This document shows, piece by piece, positions 1 to 7,703 of a stretch of 32,452 bases of DNA. The position numbers and the translations under genes are program-made. Numbering within the stretch: the stretch's first letter is position 1; each line of letters opens with the position of its first letter. The notes beneath the pieces are model-generated. The model did no database searches. It saw only the letters and a program-made list of their open reading frames with translations, and had not been told where the DNA came from. The stretch comes from a virus: positions 1-32,452 of IMG/VR virus record IMGVR_UViG_3300044984_003852; one strand, written 5' to 3'.

Positions 1-513
1 ATGCTTTTTAAGTATTGGTAATTTTTTAAGCATAGCCAGATATATCCGAGACCTTTTTGAATTTGATATTTCAACATTTTTATCATCTTCAATATCAGTA
101 AGACCACCATGAAAACTAATTGTTAATATTTTTTCTGAATCTTCTTTAAAATATTTTGTAATAAAATCGGTAAGTGTACCATAAATAACCGTTGATAATA
201 GTTTTGTTGGATTTTTTAATGATAACAATTCCTCAGTATCAACTTTAATCCAACTTTCTTGCGTCCAATTTTTGGCCGGTTTTGTTTTTAACAAACGACC
301 GAATGCAATTTTAATTAAATTATTATCTTCCAGTACTGGATCGGCATATTCACTTGTATATTGAACTTTAATGTCGATACCATCAACAGGTATTGAATAA
401 AAAACTTCCTTTGCCTTGAAATTTTTAGGACTTTCAAATGTATACATGCTATCAAATATTTCTGATAGTGTATCCTCTACTAATTTTGATTTGAATTGTT
501 TAAATGTAATCAT
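1..513 (-). CDS. Partial late-type protein with capsid-targeting-like N-terminus (3' end missing)
   Basis: The frame is open from an ATG at 513 to the left edge with no stop, giving the first 171 residues of a longer protein. I do not recognise the family. The N-terminus MITFKQFKSKLVE is nearly identical in its first five residues to the next upstream gene (MITFKTYTTE). It matches the pattern of the T4 capsid-targeting sequence (MKTYQEFIAE in the internal proteins), including an L-V-E triplet ending at residue 13 that resembles a gp21 cleavage site. The remainder is mixed alpha/beta in composition, with no membrane segment or catalytic motif that I can see. It starts 9 nt after the stop of the upstream gene, so the two are probably co-transcribed. 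My inference is virion-packaged cargo; the function is unknown. Confidence 0.75.
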   Translation of the reverse strand, partial: MITFKQFKSKLVEDTLSEIFDSMYTFESPKNFKAKEVFYSIPVDGIDIKVQYTSEYADPVLEDNNLIKIAFGRLLKTKPAKNWTQESWIKVDTEELLSLKNPTKLLSTVIYGTLTDFITKYFKEDSEKILTISFHGGLTDIEDDKNVEISNSKRSRIYLAMLKKLPILKKH

Positions 514-522
514 ATTATTATA

Positions 523-1128
523 TTATCTTCCTACTGCACGTTTTTGTGCATATTTTAATTCTATTTCGGAGCCGACATATTCTACCTTTACTTTTTTAAG
601 AGCTGCATCAAGCTTACTTTTAACTTCTGCTTGATTTTTACCAATTGCCATAATCCAACTTGTTACAATTCCTTCACCCGCATGAAATGAATAGTCATAT
701 TGAGATGTAGCAATTGTATCCGCCGGAAGTGCTTTGTATGTCTGTTCATCAACAATAAATTTATAGCGTTCGGTTGGACGCACTTTGCCAACAACAGGAA
801 AATTATCCTCAATACCATATTTGTATTTGTTTGAAAGTGGTGGAGCATCAAGTTTTAACTTTTGAAGGCCTGGGCTTTTTGGTAAAAAATAATCAATTGT
901 TGTTCTAATGCTACTCTTATTGTTCTTAACCCATTGATTTGCTTCTTTTGCTGCAATTGTTGATTCAAACGGATCGTATCCGCCGCCGCCATCTTGTGGG
1001 TCAAATGAATAGAGGAAAAAATCATGGCCAGATGTTTTTTCATATTCATATACAAGATCCTTGGGTGTTATTGTTACAATATCACCAACCTTGGAAGCTT
1101 CTGTTGTATATGTTTTAAATGTGATCAT
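523..1128 (-). CDS. Hypothetical protein with capsid-targeting-like N-terminus
   Basis: 201 residues starting MITFKTYTTE, with ATG at 1128 and the upstream gene ending 12 nt before. No family is recognised. A Gly-rich stretch (DGGGGYDP) lies near residues 46-53, and the C-terminal third is Lys-rich (KSKLDAALKKVKVEYVG). The first ten residues follow the T4 internal-protein tag pattern and end in T-T-E followed by Ala, which could be a gp21-type site, although the usual Leu/Ile two residues before the Glu is Thr here. The start region also resembles the next gene downstream at DNA level (ATGAT[T/C]ACATTTAAA), so the tag may have spread by local duplication. Position, neighbours and tag suggest a late protein packaged in the head. 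No catalytic residues can be named. Confidence 0.75.
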   Translation of the reverse strand: MITFKTYTTEASKVGDIVTITPKDLVYEYEKTSGHDFFLYSFDPQDGGGGYDPFESTIAAKEANQWVKNNKSSIRTTIDYFLPKSPGLQKLKLDAPPLSNKYKYGIEDNFPVVGKVRPTERYKFIVDEQTYKALPADTIATSQYDYSFHAGEGIVTSWIMAIGKNQAEVKSKLDAALKKVKVEYVGSEIELKYAQKRAVGR

Positions 1129-1140
1129 ATTATTTTAGCC

Positions 1141-2343
1141 TTATACCGTATAAAAAAGCTCCAAACCTTCCGTATCAACAGCACCTGGATCAAATCCAAA
1201 GTAATCTAATACTGCCTGAAGACCCCGCTTTGCTAATTTTTTTATCATATCAATTATTTCTTTTAATACATTTTTAAACCAAGAAATAATTGATTGAGTA
1301 ATACTTTCCTCAGTTAGAATATTCTCATTAAGAACCATATATTCAATATATTCATTTATAGCTGCTTCAATGGTTTCATTAACTGTTCCTTTTTTATCCG
1401 GTTCAACCGTCATTCTGATTGCACCTGACGTTGAACCTTCACCAGCAGAATTTACCTTTGAACCTGTTGGTGTTTTTGGTGATATACGAATTTTTGCTTT
1501 TTTTGCCACCCTTTTCATATAAGGAGAAGGTTCACCATCAATTTCTAATTTTTGTATATCATTTGAACCACCTTTAGGATCAAATTCAACCATCCAATTG
1601 GCTGAAGCTTTCGCATCAGGTTCAAATTTTATTTTACCTGTGGCTGCTTCATATGCAAACCAATTTTTATATTCAATATTTTCCTCAAAAAAGTTTTTAA
1701 ATTTTGGAGTAAGAGCTTTCATTTTATCTTTCCAACCGACAAATTCCTTCATTTTTTGAGCATATACCTCTTTGTCAATTACAATTTCTTTTGTTTTACC
1801 GCTTGTGGTTTTTGCGATAATTTTATCGGGAATAATTTTACTCTTTACGGCCGCCACCATGCTGTTAATATTTCCTGGAACAACAACCGTTTTTAATACA
1901 TCAATCAAATCATCAACTAGTGTTTCAACAACTTCTGGACTATTTTTTCCCATAAGCAATGTTGCGGCCTTAAATGTGCTTCGTGTTTCTCCCGCCAAAC
2001 CGCTCATAAGTTGTGATCCGCCTTTTTGTTTCAAACTGATATTAATACCATCGGTTGAATACAAATCGGTTTTTGGAGTTCCATTGGTTCCTTCCCACCA
2101 AGAGATCATTTTTCCAGTACCCTTCCCAAAATGAACCATGCTTCCGGCCTTTGCTCCAGTTTCTCTTTTGATATCTGCAGCAATTTTTTCTGATATTGCT
2201 TTTGATTTTTCATATTCTTCTAAGGATACATCATATTTATTTGGAGCTTTTTCCCAACCACCGTTATATGCGATGACAATGTATTGTTCCATTTTGGCGG
2301 CACCACCAGTTTCTTCTAAGATATATCTTTTAAATGATTTCAT
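1141..2343 (-). CDS. Tagged putative virion protein, possible PD-(D/E)XK-like nuclease fold
   Basis: 400 residues. The N-terminus MKSFKRYILE, followed by E-T-G-G, is the closest match in the window to the T4 capsid-targeting sequence and ends in an I-L-E cleavage-like triplet. Residues 85-105 contain an E-G-T-N-G-T-P-K-T-D segment, then N-I-S-L-K (D93, S103, K105). That spacing is reminiscent of PD-(D/E)XK nucleases, but the second acidic residue is replaced by Ser, so the nuclease idea is tentative. A Q-L-M-S-G motif follows. I recall similar K-T-D...S-L-K...Q-L-M-S proteins in other T4-like marine phages. The last 60 residues form amphipathic, Ile/Leu/Lys-rich helices that could contact membranes or assemble. 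The ATG overlaps the stop of the upstream metallopeptidase gene (ATGA), implying coupled translation. Confidence 0.8.
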   Translation of the reverse strand: MKSFKRYILEETGGAAKMEQYIVIAYNGGWEKAPNKYDVSLEEYEKSKAISEKIAADIKRETGAKAGSMVHFGKGTGKMISWWEGTNGTPKTDLYSTDGINISLKQKGGSQLMSGLAGETRSTFKAATLLMGKNSPEVVETLVDDLIDVLKTVVVPGNINSMVAAVKSKIIPDKIIAKTTSGKTKEIVIDKEVYAQKMKEFVGWKDKMKALTPKFKNFFEENIEYKNWFAYEAATGKIKFEPDAKASANWMVEFDPKGGSNDIQKLEIDGEPSPYMKRVAKKAKIRISPKTPTGSKVNSAGEGSTSGAIRMTVEPDKKGTVNETIEAAINEYIEYMVLNENILTEESITQSIISWFKNVLKEIIDMIKKLAKRGLQAVLDYFGFDPGAVDTEGLELFYTV

Positions 2344-2801
2344 TTTATATTACTATTTATTAATTTTGATTTAAAGAATTTTTGGCTTAATTCCAATTCA
2401 TACTGATTGGCCTCAAGTTCCCAAGGCATTTCTTCATAATCTGAATCGTCTGAAAATTTAACACCTTTCCATTTTGCGCAATAGTTACCATTTAGTATGG
2501 TAAGTTCTTTACGCACAAATTGTTTAACGTGAGCCATTTCATGAGCAAGACAACATACTATTGTTGATTCAGATTGATCTGAATCTATACAAATGGTATA
2601 ATCACAACCTGCATTATATAAGTCCATTTGGTAGCATGATGCGTATGCTCCTTCCTCAGCCAATAAGTTTGCCTTCATAAAGATGCCCACAGTTAATTTT
2701 CTTTTCCGTGGCATCAATGATCTTATAAAAGAATATGATGCTCTAAGAAGCAGCTGTTTTAAGTGCTTATCAGAACATCCATATATTTTTACTTCGGGCA
2801 A
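2340..2801 (-). CDS. SprT-like / zincin metallopeptidase-like protein
   Basis: About 153 residues. The active-site helix is H-E-M-A-H-V-K-Q (HExxH) near residue 87, followed about 35 residues later by P-W-E-L-E-A, whose Glu is the expected third zinc ligand in many small zincins. Four Cys lie before and around the HExxH. There is no signal peptide. The family assignment (SprT/gluzincin-like phage protein) comes from this motif arrangement; the substrate is unknown. The first in-frame start is TTG at 2801, just after an in-frame stop; the next Met (M30) would shorten the protein before the HExxH. It overlaps the following tagged gene by 4 nt (ATGA). It lacks the capsid-targeting tag of its neighbours, so it may act in the cell rather than in the virion. 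Confidence 0.75.
   Translation of the reverse strand: MPEVKIYGCSDKHLKQLLLRASYSFIRSLMPRKRKLTVGIFMKANLLAEEGAYASCYQMDLYNAGCDYTICIDSDQSESTIVCCLAHEMAHVKQFVRKELTILNGNYCAKWKGVKFSDDSDYEEMPWELEANQYELELSQKFFKSKLINSNIK
2354..2361 (-). promoter_or_regulatory. Candidate late promoter (AATAAATA)
   Basis: The minus strand reads AATAAATA, one mismatch from the T4 late -10 TATAAATA, 10 nt before the ATG at 2343. It lies inside the end of the upstream metallopeptidase gene. The position resembles the other late promoters here, but the match is imperfect. Confidence 0.35.
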
Positions 2802-2823
2802 AACAAAGAAGTGTTAATAAATG

Positions 2824-4347
2824 TTATGCGTACATTTCAATCATGCGTGATAAATCCGATTTGGAAATATTAACACCTGCAGCTTCAGCACCTGCTTTCA
2901 TGTTCAAACCTCGAGACAATTTTCGTAAGTTTGGTTTTTGTTTGGAATTACCTGCACGTAGTAATTTAATAACTTCCTTACGTGAATCAAGGCTTAGAGT
3001 TAATTCGTCTTCCAACTCCATGGTTCCAACAATCTTGTCCATAAAGTCGTAGATTTCATCTTCGGTAGGATCAATATTAACAATAAATGCACGTGTACGA
3101 AGAGCGCCGTCCGGATCAAGTTTGTCGAGTGACAAGTTGGAAATGAAAATAATCTTTCCGGTAAATTCAAAGTAACGAGGAATCATACCGTCATCGAGAA
3201 TTTCTTCATCGGTAAATTCCTCAGGATCAACAACGTTTTTACCCATTTTATTCCAAACCAATTTACGAACCTTTTTAGTATCCGTAGCTGCTTTTACAAG
3301 GTTACGTGCTTCTTGATCACCAAGTGTGCTGTCACTGTCGTCAAATAGGACGATTTTATCTTTATAACGGAACAGCAACGAGTATAAACCTGCGGCACTG
3401 GATGAACCTGTGTTTTTGAAATAACCTGATCCGTCACGCAATCCGGCACTTTTTAAAATCTTTTCGGTTGTAAATGTTTTACCAACACCACCTGAACCGC
3501 TAATAAACAATGCATTGGATGCACCGCTAATAGTCATTCGAATTAAATTTTCCAAATCTTCCAATTGCTTTTCAAAAGTAAGACGTTTAATATCCTTTGA
3601 AAGATTTTCAAGTTCCTTATTTGATCCATAGCTTTCGGTTGAACTTCCTTTACTTACTTTGATACCTACAACACCAAGTTGTGATAAAATTTTACTTTTA
3701 TCCTTTTTAATGTTTTCAATATCGCTGCTTGTTCCATTCCAATCATATTTGTTTCCGATCTTAAACAGCAAGTCTGGGAATTCTCTTCTTATTTCATCAA
3801 ACACTTTAACACCCGCAATTTTATTATACGAATAAATTTTACTTTGTGTCAATGATCCTTTAGGGCCGTTGTCTGCAATGATGGAAACAATGCCATCAAA
3901 CATTGTGCTTGAATCCATTGTTTCATTTTCATTTAATGGAACGTCATCTGGTGGTGACATTGTCGTGCCCAATTTAATTCCTTTATTGTTAATCATATCA
4001 ACAATAACTGGAAGCACTTTGATAACTGAAACGCGTGAATCAAATTCAATAAAGAATGGAGATGGATCTTCACCGTTCCAATAATGTACTGATGCAAGGT
4101 TTACCAAACCGATGCTTCCTACACTCTTATAATTAAATCGAATTGATTGATTACCTTTACTTGAAAACATTCTTAAACCAAAGCCAGAATTTCCCGAATT
4201 TTTATATTCTTCAACTCCTGGAAGTTTAAAAAAGGTTTTACCAGTCTTTTTAGCGATATATTGTGAAATTGTATCTGCGACCTTTAATGCCGTTTCAGGT
4301 GTAATTCGTTCGGTAATGTATTCTTTAAATTTAAATTTTTGTTTCAT
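2824..4347 (-). CDS. AAA+ ATPase with capsid-targeting-like N-terminus
   Basis: 507 residues. The N-terminus MKQKFKFKEYITE resembles the T4 internal-protein targeting peptide and ends in I-T-E at residue 13, a gp21-type cleavage motif. An uncharacterised domain of about 240 residues follows. The ATPase core has Walker A G-S-G-G-V-G-K-T near residues 283-290, Walker B I-V-L-F-D-D-S-D, an I-I-F-I-S-N sensor-1-like strand, and A-L-R-T-R-A as a possible arginine finger. A TATAAATA late promoter lies 12 nt upstream of the ATG. ATPases of this GSGGVGKT type occur widely in tailed phages without a settled role. A late promoter plus a targeting tag is odd for a replication ATPase and suggests a protein loaded into the head or acting during assembly. 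Confidence is high for the ATPase, moderate for packaging. Confidence 0.88.
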   Translation of the reverse strand: MKQKFKFKEYITERITPETALKVADTISQYIAKKTGKTFFKLPGVEEYKNSGNSGFGLRMFSSKGNQSIRFNYKSVGSIGLVNLASVHYWNGEDPSPFFIEFDSRVSVIKVLPVIVDMINNKGIKLGTTMSPPDDVPLNENETMDSSTMFDGIVSIIADNGPKGSLTQSKIYSYNKIAGVKVFDEIRREFPDLLFKIGNKYDWNGTSSDIENIKKDKSKILSQLGVVGIKVSKGSSTESYGSNKELENLSKDIKRLTFEKQLEDLENLIRMTISGASNALFISGSGGVGKTFTTEKILKSAGLRDGSGYFKNTGSSSAAGLYSLLFRYKDKIVLFDDSDSTLGDQEARNLVKAATDTKKVRKLVWNKMGKNVVDPEEFTDEEILDDGMIPRYFEFTGKIIFISNLSLDKLDPDGALRTRAFIVNIDPTEDEIYDFMDKIVGTMELEDELTLSLDSRKEVIKLLRAGNSKQKPNLRKLSRGLNMKAGAEAAGVNISKSDLSRMIEMYA

Positions 4348-4359
4348 AAGGTATGAGTA

Positions 4360-4367
4360 TATTTATA
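4360..4367 (-). promoter_or_regulatory. T4-type late promoter (TATAAATA)
   Basis: An exact TATAAATA on the minus strand lies 12 nt before the ATG at 4347, in the gap after the helicase gene. It would be read by RNA polymerase carrying gp55 and gp45. It marks the switch from the replication block to the tagged late-type cluster. Confidence 0.7.
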
Positions 4368-4372
4368 CATAT

Positions 4373-5776
4373 TCATACTTTAAATCCACCAAAATTATTT
4401 GCTCTTACCGAAGTCTTACCTGCAATAAATTGACTTGGAGCGGCTGTTGAACTTTGTGATCCACTGTCAACCGTAATATTAGCCATTGGATCAGCCAAAT
4501 CATACAACCTCATTTTACTGCGATCAACACCAACGGTAAATCGTTTATGTTTGGAAAGATCATTATAACGATTTTTCAACTGTTTAATCATAATTTGATT
4601 TGATTTTTCCAGTTGCTCATTACTGATAAGAACAAGAAATAAATCGACCGTATGGGAAATACCCATGGATTCCGAAACATTAGTAATATCAATATCACTA
4701 TTATTATAACCTTCTCTGTTTACCTGAGTCGCACTCCAAATGGCAACATTAAATTCGACTGCAAGGCCGCGAATTTCTTCCGCAACGCTTTTAATTAACC
4801 CGTATGAGTTAATTGAACCTCCCAATCCTTTCATTCGACTGCTGGCGCAAATATTAATGTAATCAATATAAATGACATCTGGAACAAATTTCTTTTTCAT
4901 TTTTAATTCCAGTAACAATGCACGAAAGTGACCAACATGTGCGGCCGCGGTAGGATACTCCTTAACAATAAGAGCACCTTTTGTGCGATCACCAACATTT
5001 TTAATTTTTGAAGAAAATGATGCTCGTGATAAATCTTTCAGCTGATCAATTCGTACATCAAGAAGATTGGCGTCAATACGTTCGGATATTTTTTCTTCCG
5101 ACATTTCCATTGTAATGTACAGCACGTTTCTTCCTTCGGCCAAGTTGGCAGCGGCCAAATGGCACATCGTCAAACTTTTACCACCACCAGTTCCAGACAT
5201 TAACATACTCAATGTTTTTCGCGGTATTCCTCCACCGGTAATAACATTTAACATGTCCAAATCAAACGGTATTTTATCTTCGGTTGTGTGATAAAAATCA
5301 TACCGTTGTTCCGCATTGGCAATATAATCGTGACCTACATTGGTATCAAATGTTACGCTTAATGCTTTGGCCAAAATATCAGGAATAAGTCCTTCACCTT
5401 TGGTTTTGCTTTTACCATCAATAATGGTAATCGCTTCCATTACAGCAAGATGAACAGCACGATCTTTACACCATTTTTCGGTATTATCAATTAACCATTC
5501 CAATTCAACTTCCAATGGAATATCAATTTCCGCAATGCATTTTGCAACCTCATTGCGATCACTACGATTAACATAATCACTATTTCGGAATTCAATATCA
5601 AGAACATTGGAATTGGGAAGCTTATTATATTTACTTATGAAATTTAGAATAAGGCCGTATATGGATTTGTAATGGCCTTCAAAATATTCCGATTTTAAAT
5701 GCGGTAATGCTTTTCTACAAAAAATTTCATTCTGAATAAGGTTCTTAATTATAATATCTTCGAGATTATTTTCCAT
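4373..5776 (-). CDS. 41: Replicative DNA helicase, gp41-like (DnaB family)
   Basis: 467 residues, close to T4 gp41 (about 475). This is the hexameric 5'-3' helicase that opens the fork and works with the primase. Residues 1-150 are an all-helical N-terminal domain. The RecA-like core has Walker A S-G-T-G-G-G-K-S at 194-201, Walker B V-I-Y-I-D-Y-I-N, the S-A-T-Q-V-N-R-E segment and a C-terminal K-N-R-Y-N region typical of DnaB. The Gly/Ser-rich tail (S-G-S-Q-S-S-T) is probably flexible. It sits directly downstream of uvsX and a small conserved gene, the arrangement in marine T4-like phages. The ATG at 5776 is preceded by ATAACAC with no ribosome-binding sequence. Confidence 0.95.
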   Translation of the reverse strand: MENNLEDIIIKNLIQNEIFCRKALPHLKSEYFEGHYKSIYGLILNFISKYNKLPNSNVLDIEFRNSDYVNRSDRNEVAKCIAEIDIPLEVELEWLIDNTEKWCKDRAVHLAVMEAITIIDGKSKTKGEGLIPDILAKALSVTFDTNVGHDYIANAEQRYDFYHTTEDKIPFDLDMLNVITGGGIPRKTLSMLMSGTGGGKSLTMCHLAAANLAEGRNVLYITMEMSEEKISERIDANLLDVRIDQLKDLSRASFSSKIKNVGDRTKGALIVKEYPTAAAHVGHFRALLLELKMKKKFVPDVIYIDYINICASSRMKGLGGSINSYGLIKSVAEEIRGLAVEFNVAIWSATQVNREGYNNSDIDITNVSESMGISHTVDLFLVLISNEQLEKSNQIMIKQLKNRYNDLSKHKRFTVGVDRSKMRLYDLADPMANITVDSGSQSSTAAPSQFIAGKTSVRANNFGGFKV

Positions 5777-5784
5777 GTGTTATA

Positions 5785-6075
5785 TCAATTTTTGCCAATT
5801 TTATATTCGTTTTGTTCCAATATGGAGGATAAAATATCTCCAATGTAATTCATAAATGATTCGTTTGTCATTAAAGATTCACTGTCGATTCCTTCCGGAC
5901 ATTCTTCAATTTTAAATTGAAATGACAATTTAACGACATCATTTTCCTTATCCTCTTTTATGGAAACGGAGCCGTATGTATATATCACACCGGCCCAATT
6001 TCCAGTCAATAATTTAATTGAATAAAATTCACTTGATGGTTTTTCAACCAGTACATAATCAACACGTTCTTTCAT
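5785..6075 (-). CDS. Conserved hypothetical protein between uvsX and gene 41
   Basis: The longest frame begins at 6144 inside uvsX, but I choose the ATG at 6075 (MKERVDYVLVE). It lies one nucleotide after the uvsX stop, and the extra upstream residues only shadow the acidic uvsX C-terminus. This gives 96 residues. The segment N-W-A-G-V-I-Y-T-Y-G-S-V looks like a beta-hairpin, and the C-terminal half contains N-Y-I-G-D-I-L-S-S-I-L-E, an amphipathic helix. I recall similar small proteins between uvsX and the helicase gene in cyanophages, with no known activity. The tight placement suggests co-translation with UvsX and the helicase and perhaps a role at the recombination/replication interface. 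Confidence 0.75.
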   Translation of the reverse strand: MKERVDYVLVEKPSSEFYSIKLLTGNWAGVIYTYGSVSIKEDKENDVVKLSFQFKIEECPEGIDSESLMTNESFMNYIGDILSSILEQNEYKIGKN

Positions 6076-6076
6076 A

Positions 6077-7165
6077 TTAGTCAAGATTTTCGATTTCTTG
6101 TTCAACCGTTTGATCAAAATCAAAATCGTCATTGGATGAATCAATCATATCACGCAGCCCAATTGTATATTTGGTTTTAATATATGAAGCAAAGTTTGTA
6201 CCTTTAAATACACCTTCCCAAAAGTCCTTGCTCATTGTTGCTGCTTCACGCACAGCCTTGGAAAGCTCCACTTTGGTTTCAGGGTGAATCGCAACATACC
6301 AACCATTTTTTGGTTTGACAACATAACCACCTTCAAGTGCAATGTCAAGCAGTCCACTCCATTTTTGGATACCACCTTTCCAACTTACGCTAATAGGAAT
6401 TTTACTTTTTTCTTTTACAAAGCGTGATTTTTCAATGTTAATAATAAAGTGATAACCTTGAATTTCAGTGCCATCTTTATCTTGTTGACGACCAATAATC
6501 CAGCAATTATCGCAGGAATACATGATTCCGGTACCGCCAGAAACAACCGCCTTGCTGAACATTTCCTGAGTTTGATATGTATGGTTAATGGCAAGCAATG
6601 GAATATTTTTCATTGTAAGATACGGAGTAACCATTCGGAACAATCCTTTTAATGATTTGGCTCGTGTCATATCCGCAACACTCTTTTCATTAAGAGCATC
6701 ATCAAGTTCCTTTTTACTTGCAAGGTTACCAACACTGTCAATTACAATAATAACTTTGTCTTTGCGGTCAATCGTTTCAAGTTGATTAACAATGTCAAAT
6801 TTAAGTTCTTCAATGTTTTTAATAGGAACGTGCAACACTCGGGAAGTGTCAATTCCAAAACTTTCAAAATAACTTTGCGGACTTCCAAACTCACTATCAT
6901 AAAACATAAGAACAGATTCCTTATGCTTTTTAAGATATGCACTTGCCATAAGAAGTGCAAATGAAGTTTTGAAATGTTTCGAAGGACCTGCCAAAATGGT
7001 AAGTCCGCTTGTAAGTCCTCCGTCAATGCTACCACTCAACGCAACGTTGATCATTGGCACACTGGTTGTGGTAATATCTTTTTCCGCATAAAATTCACTT
7101 TCGGAAAGCACATCGGCTTCCTTAATACGGCAATTCTTTTTCAGTTTTTCTAGGATTGATGACAT
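6077..7165 (-). CDS. uvsX: UvsX RecA-like recombinase
   Basis: 362 residues (T4 UvsX about 390). It forms ATP-dependent filaments on single-stranded DNA and performs strand exchange for recombination-dependent replication and repair, loaded by UvsY. Walker A is G-P-S-K-H-F-K-T at 60-67, close to the T4 form GPSKSFKS. Walker B is V-I-I-V-I-D-S-V-G-N, and S-G-G-T-G-I-M-Y and K-N-I-P-L-L-A-I-N-H-T match RecA loop and core regions. The C-terminus is acidic (D-D-F-D-F-D), as in T4, where the acidic tail modulates DNA binding. The ATG at 7165 follows an A/T-rich leader without a Shine-Dalgarno sequence. It lies downstream of small early-type genes and upstream of the helicase gene. Confidence 0.95.
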   Translation of the reverse strand: MSSILEKLKKNCRIKEADVLSESEFYAEKDITTTSVPMINVALSGSIDGGLTSGLTILAGPSKHFKTSFALLMASAYLKKHKESVLMFYDSEFGSPQSYFESFGIDTSRVLHVPIKNIEELKFDIVNQLETIDRKDKVIIVIDSVGNLASKKELDDALNEKSVADMTRAKSLKGLFRMVTPYLTMKNIPLLAINHTYQTQEMFSKAVVSGGTGIMYSCDNCWIIGRQQDKDGTEIQGYHFIINIEKSRFVKEKSKIPISVSWKGGIQKWSGLLDIALEGGYVVKPKNGWYVAIHPETKVELSKAVREAATMSKDFWEGVFKGTNFASYIKTKYTIGLRDMIDSSNDDFDFDQTVEQEIENLD

Positions 7166-7173
7166 GTGTGTTA

Positions 7174-7515
7174 TTATTGTTGTTTGTTAAAAATGTATTG
7201 TCTGTTTTGAAGAATACCATTGCAATAGTATTCATCTTGTTCACGTAAATCGTTTTGCATTTGAAGAATTTCCTCATCAACCAAATCATTTAATTCTGCT
7301 TCGATTAAAGCATTAATTTGTAATTGGCGATCACGTGTAATATATGTATGACAATCGCTTGTAAAGTGTTCCAATTGTTGTGAAACACTTAGGTTACCAT
7401 TGGTTACACCTTCGTGAAATGATAGCAGTGAATTAAACATAAAAGATTGCAAAAAATCGGAACAGTATTCTTCCTTTTTTGCATGAACCATTTCTGAAAG
7501 TCGTTGTATAATCAT
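7174..7515 (-). CDS. Hypothetical protein upstream of uvsX
   Basis: 113 residues (MIIQRLSEMVHAKKEEY...). I do not recognise the family. The sequence is mostly helical with many Gln, Asn and Glu, and the C-terminal half (E-L-N-D-L-V-D-E-E-I-L-Q-M-Q) has heptad-like hydrophobic spacing that could form a coiled coil. The start overlaps the stop of the 45-residue gene upstream (ATGA), so translation is likely coupled. It is probably transcribed from the early promoter at 7669-7697 together with uvsX. No function assigned. Confidence 0.75.
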   Translation of the reverse strand: MIIQRLSEMVHAKKEEYCSDFLQSFMFNSLLSFHEGVTNGNLSVSQQLEHFTSDCHTYITRDRQLQINALIEAELNDLVDEEILQMQNDLREQDEYYCNGILQNRQYIFNKQQ

Positions 7516-7649
7516 TGTTCGTTTTGCGATTGTTCCTCAGTTTCTAATTTTTCTTTTTTAATGCGTTTTTCATCTAGAATATTTTGTTCGTATTCTTCTC
7601 CAGGTGGTGTTACTTCCACAAGTAACTGTTTTTCTTTTTGCGTATTCAT
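7512..7649 (-). CDS. Small charged protein, first gene of the uvsX transcription unit
   Basis: 45 residues beginning MNTQKEKQLLVEV and ending EEQSQNEQ. It is very rich in Glu, Lys and Gln and probably disordered or helical. The case for a real gene is positional: it starts 19 nt after the -10 of a good early promoter, reads cleanly to a TGA, and that stop overlaps the ATG of the next gene (ATGA). Its codon use matches neighbouring genes. The leader has no Shine-Dalgarno sequence. Function is unknown; it may serve to couple translation of the following gene. Confidence 0.65.
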   Translation of the reverse strand: MNTQKEKQLLVEVTPPGEEYEQNILDEKRIKKEKLETEEQSQNEQ

Positions 7650-7668
7650 ATGTTTTGTTGATAATGTA

Positions 7669-7697
7669 ATTATACTATATTTTTATGTTGATGTAAA
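7669..7697 (-). promoter_or_regulatory. Early promoter, TTTACA-17-TATAAT
   Basis: On the minus strand, -35 TTTACA (7692-7697) within GTTGTTTACA and -10 TATAAT (7669-7674) are separated by 17 nt. The spacer ends TATAG, as in the other early promoters of this window. It would drive the small gene at 7512-7649, the unknown gene, and probably uvsX and 41. Confidence 0.85.
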
Positions 7698-7703
7698 CAA
7701 CAT

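Noticed and set aside
6076-6144. Longer form of the small gene after uvsX, starting inside uvsX
   Set aside because: The extra residues only shadow the acidic uvsX tail in another frame; an ATG lies 1 nt after the uvsX stop.
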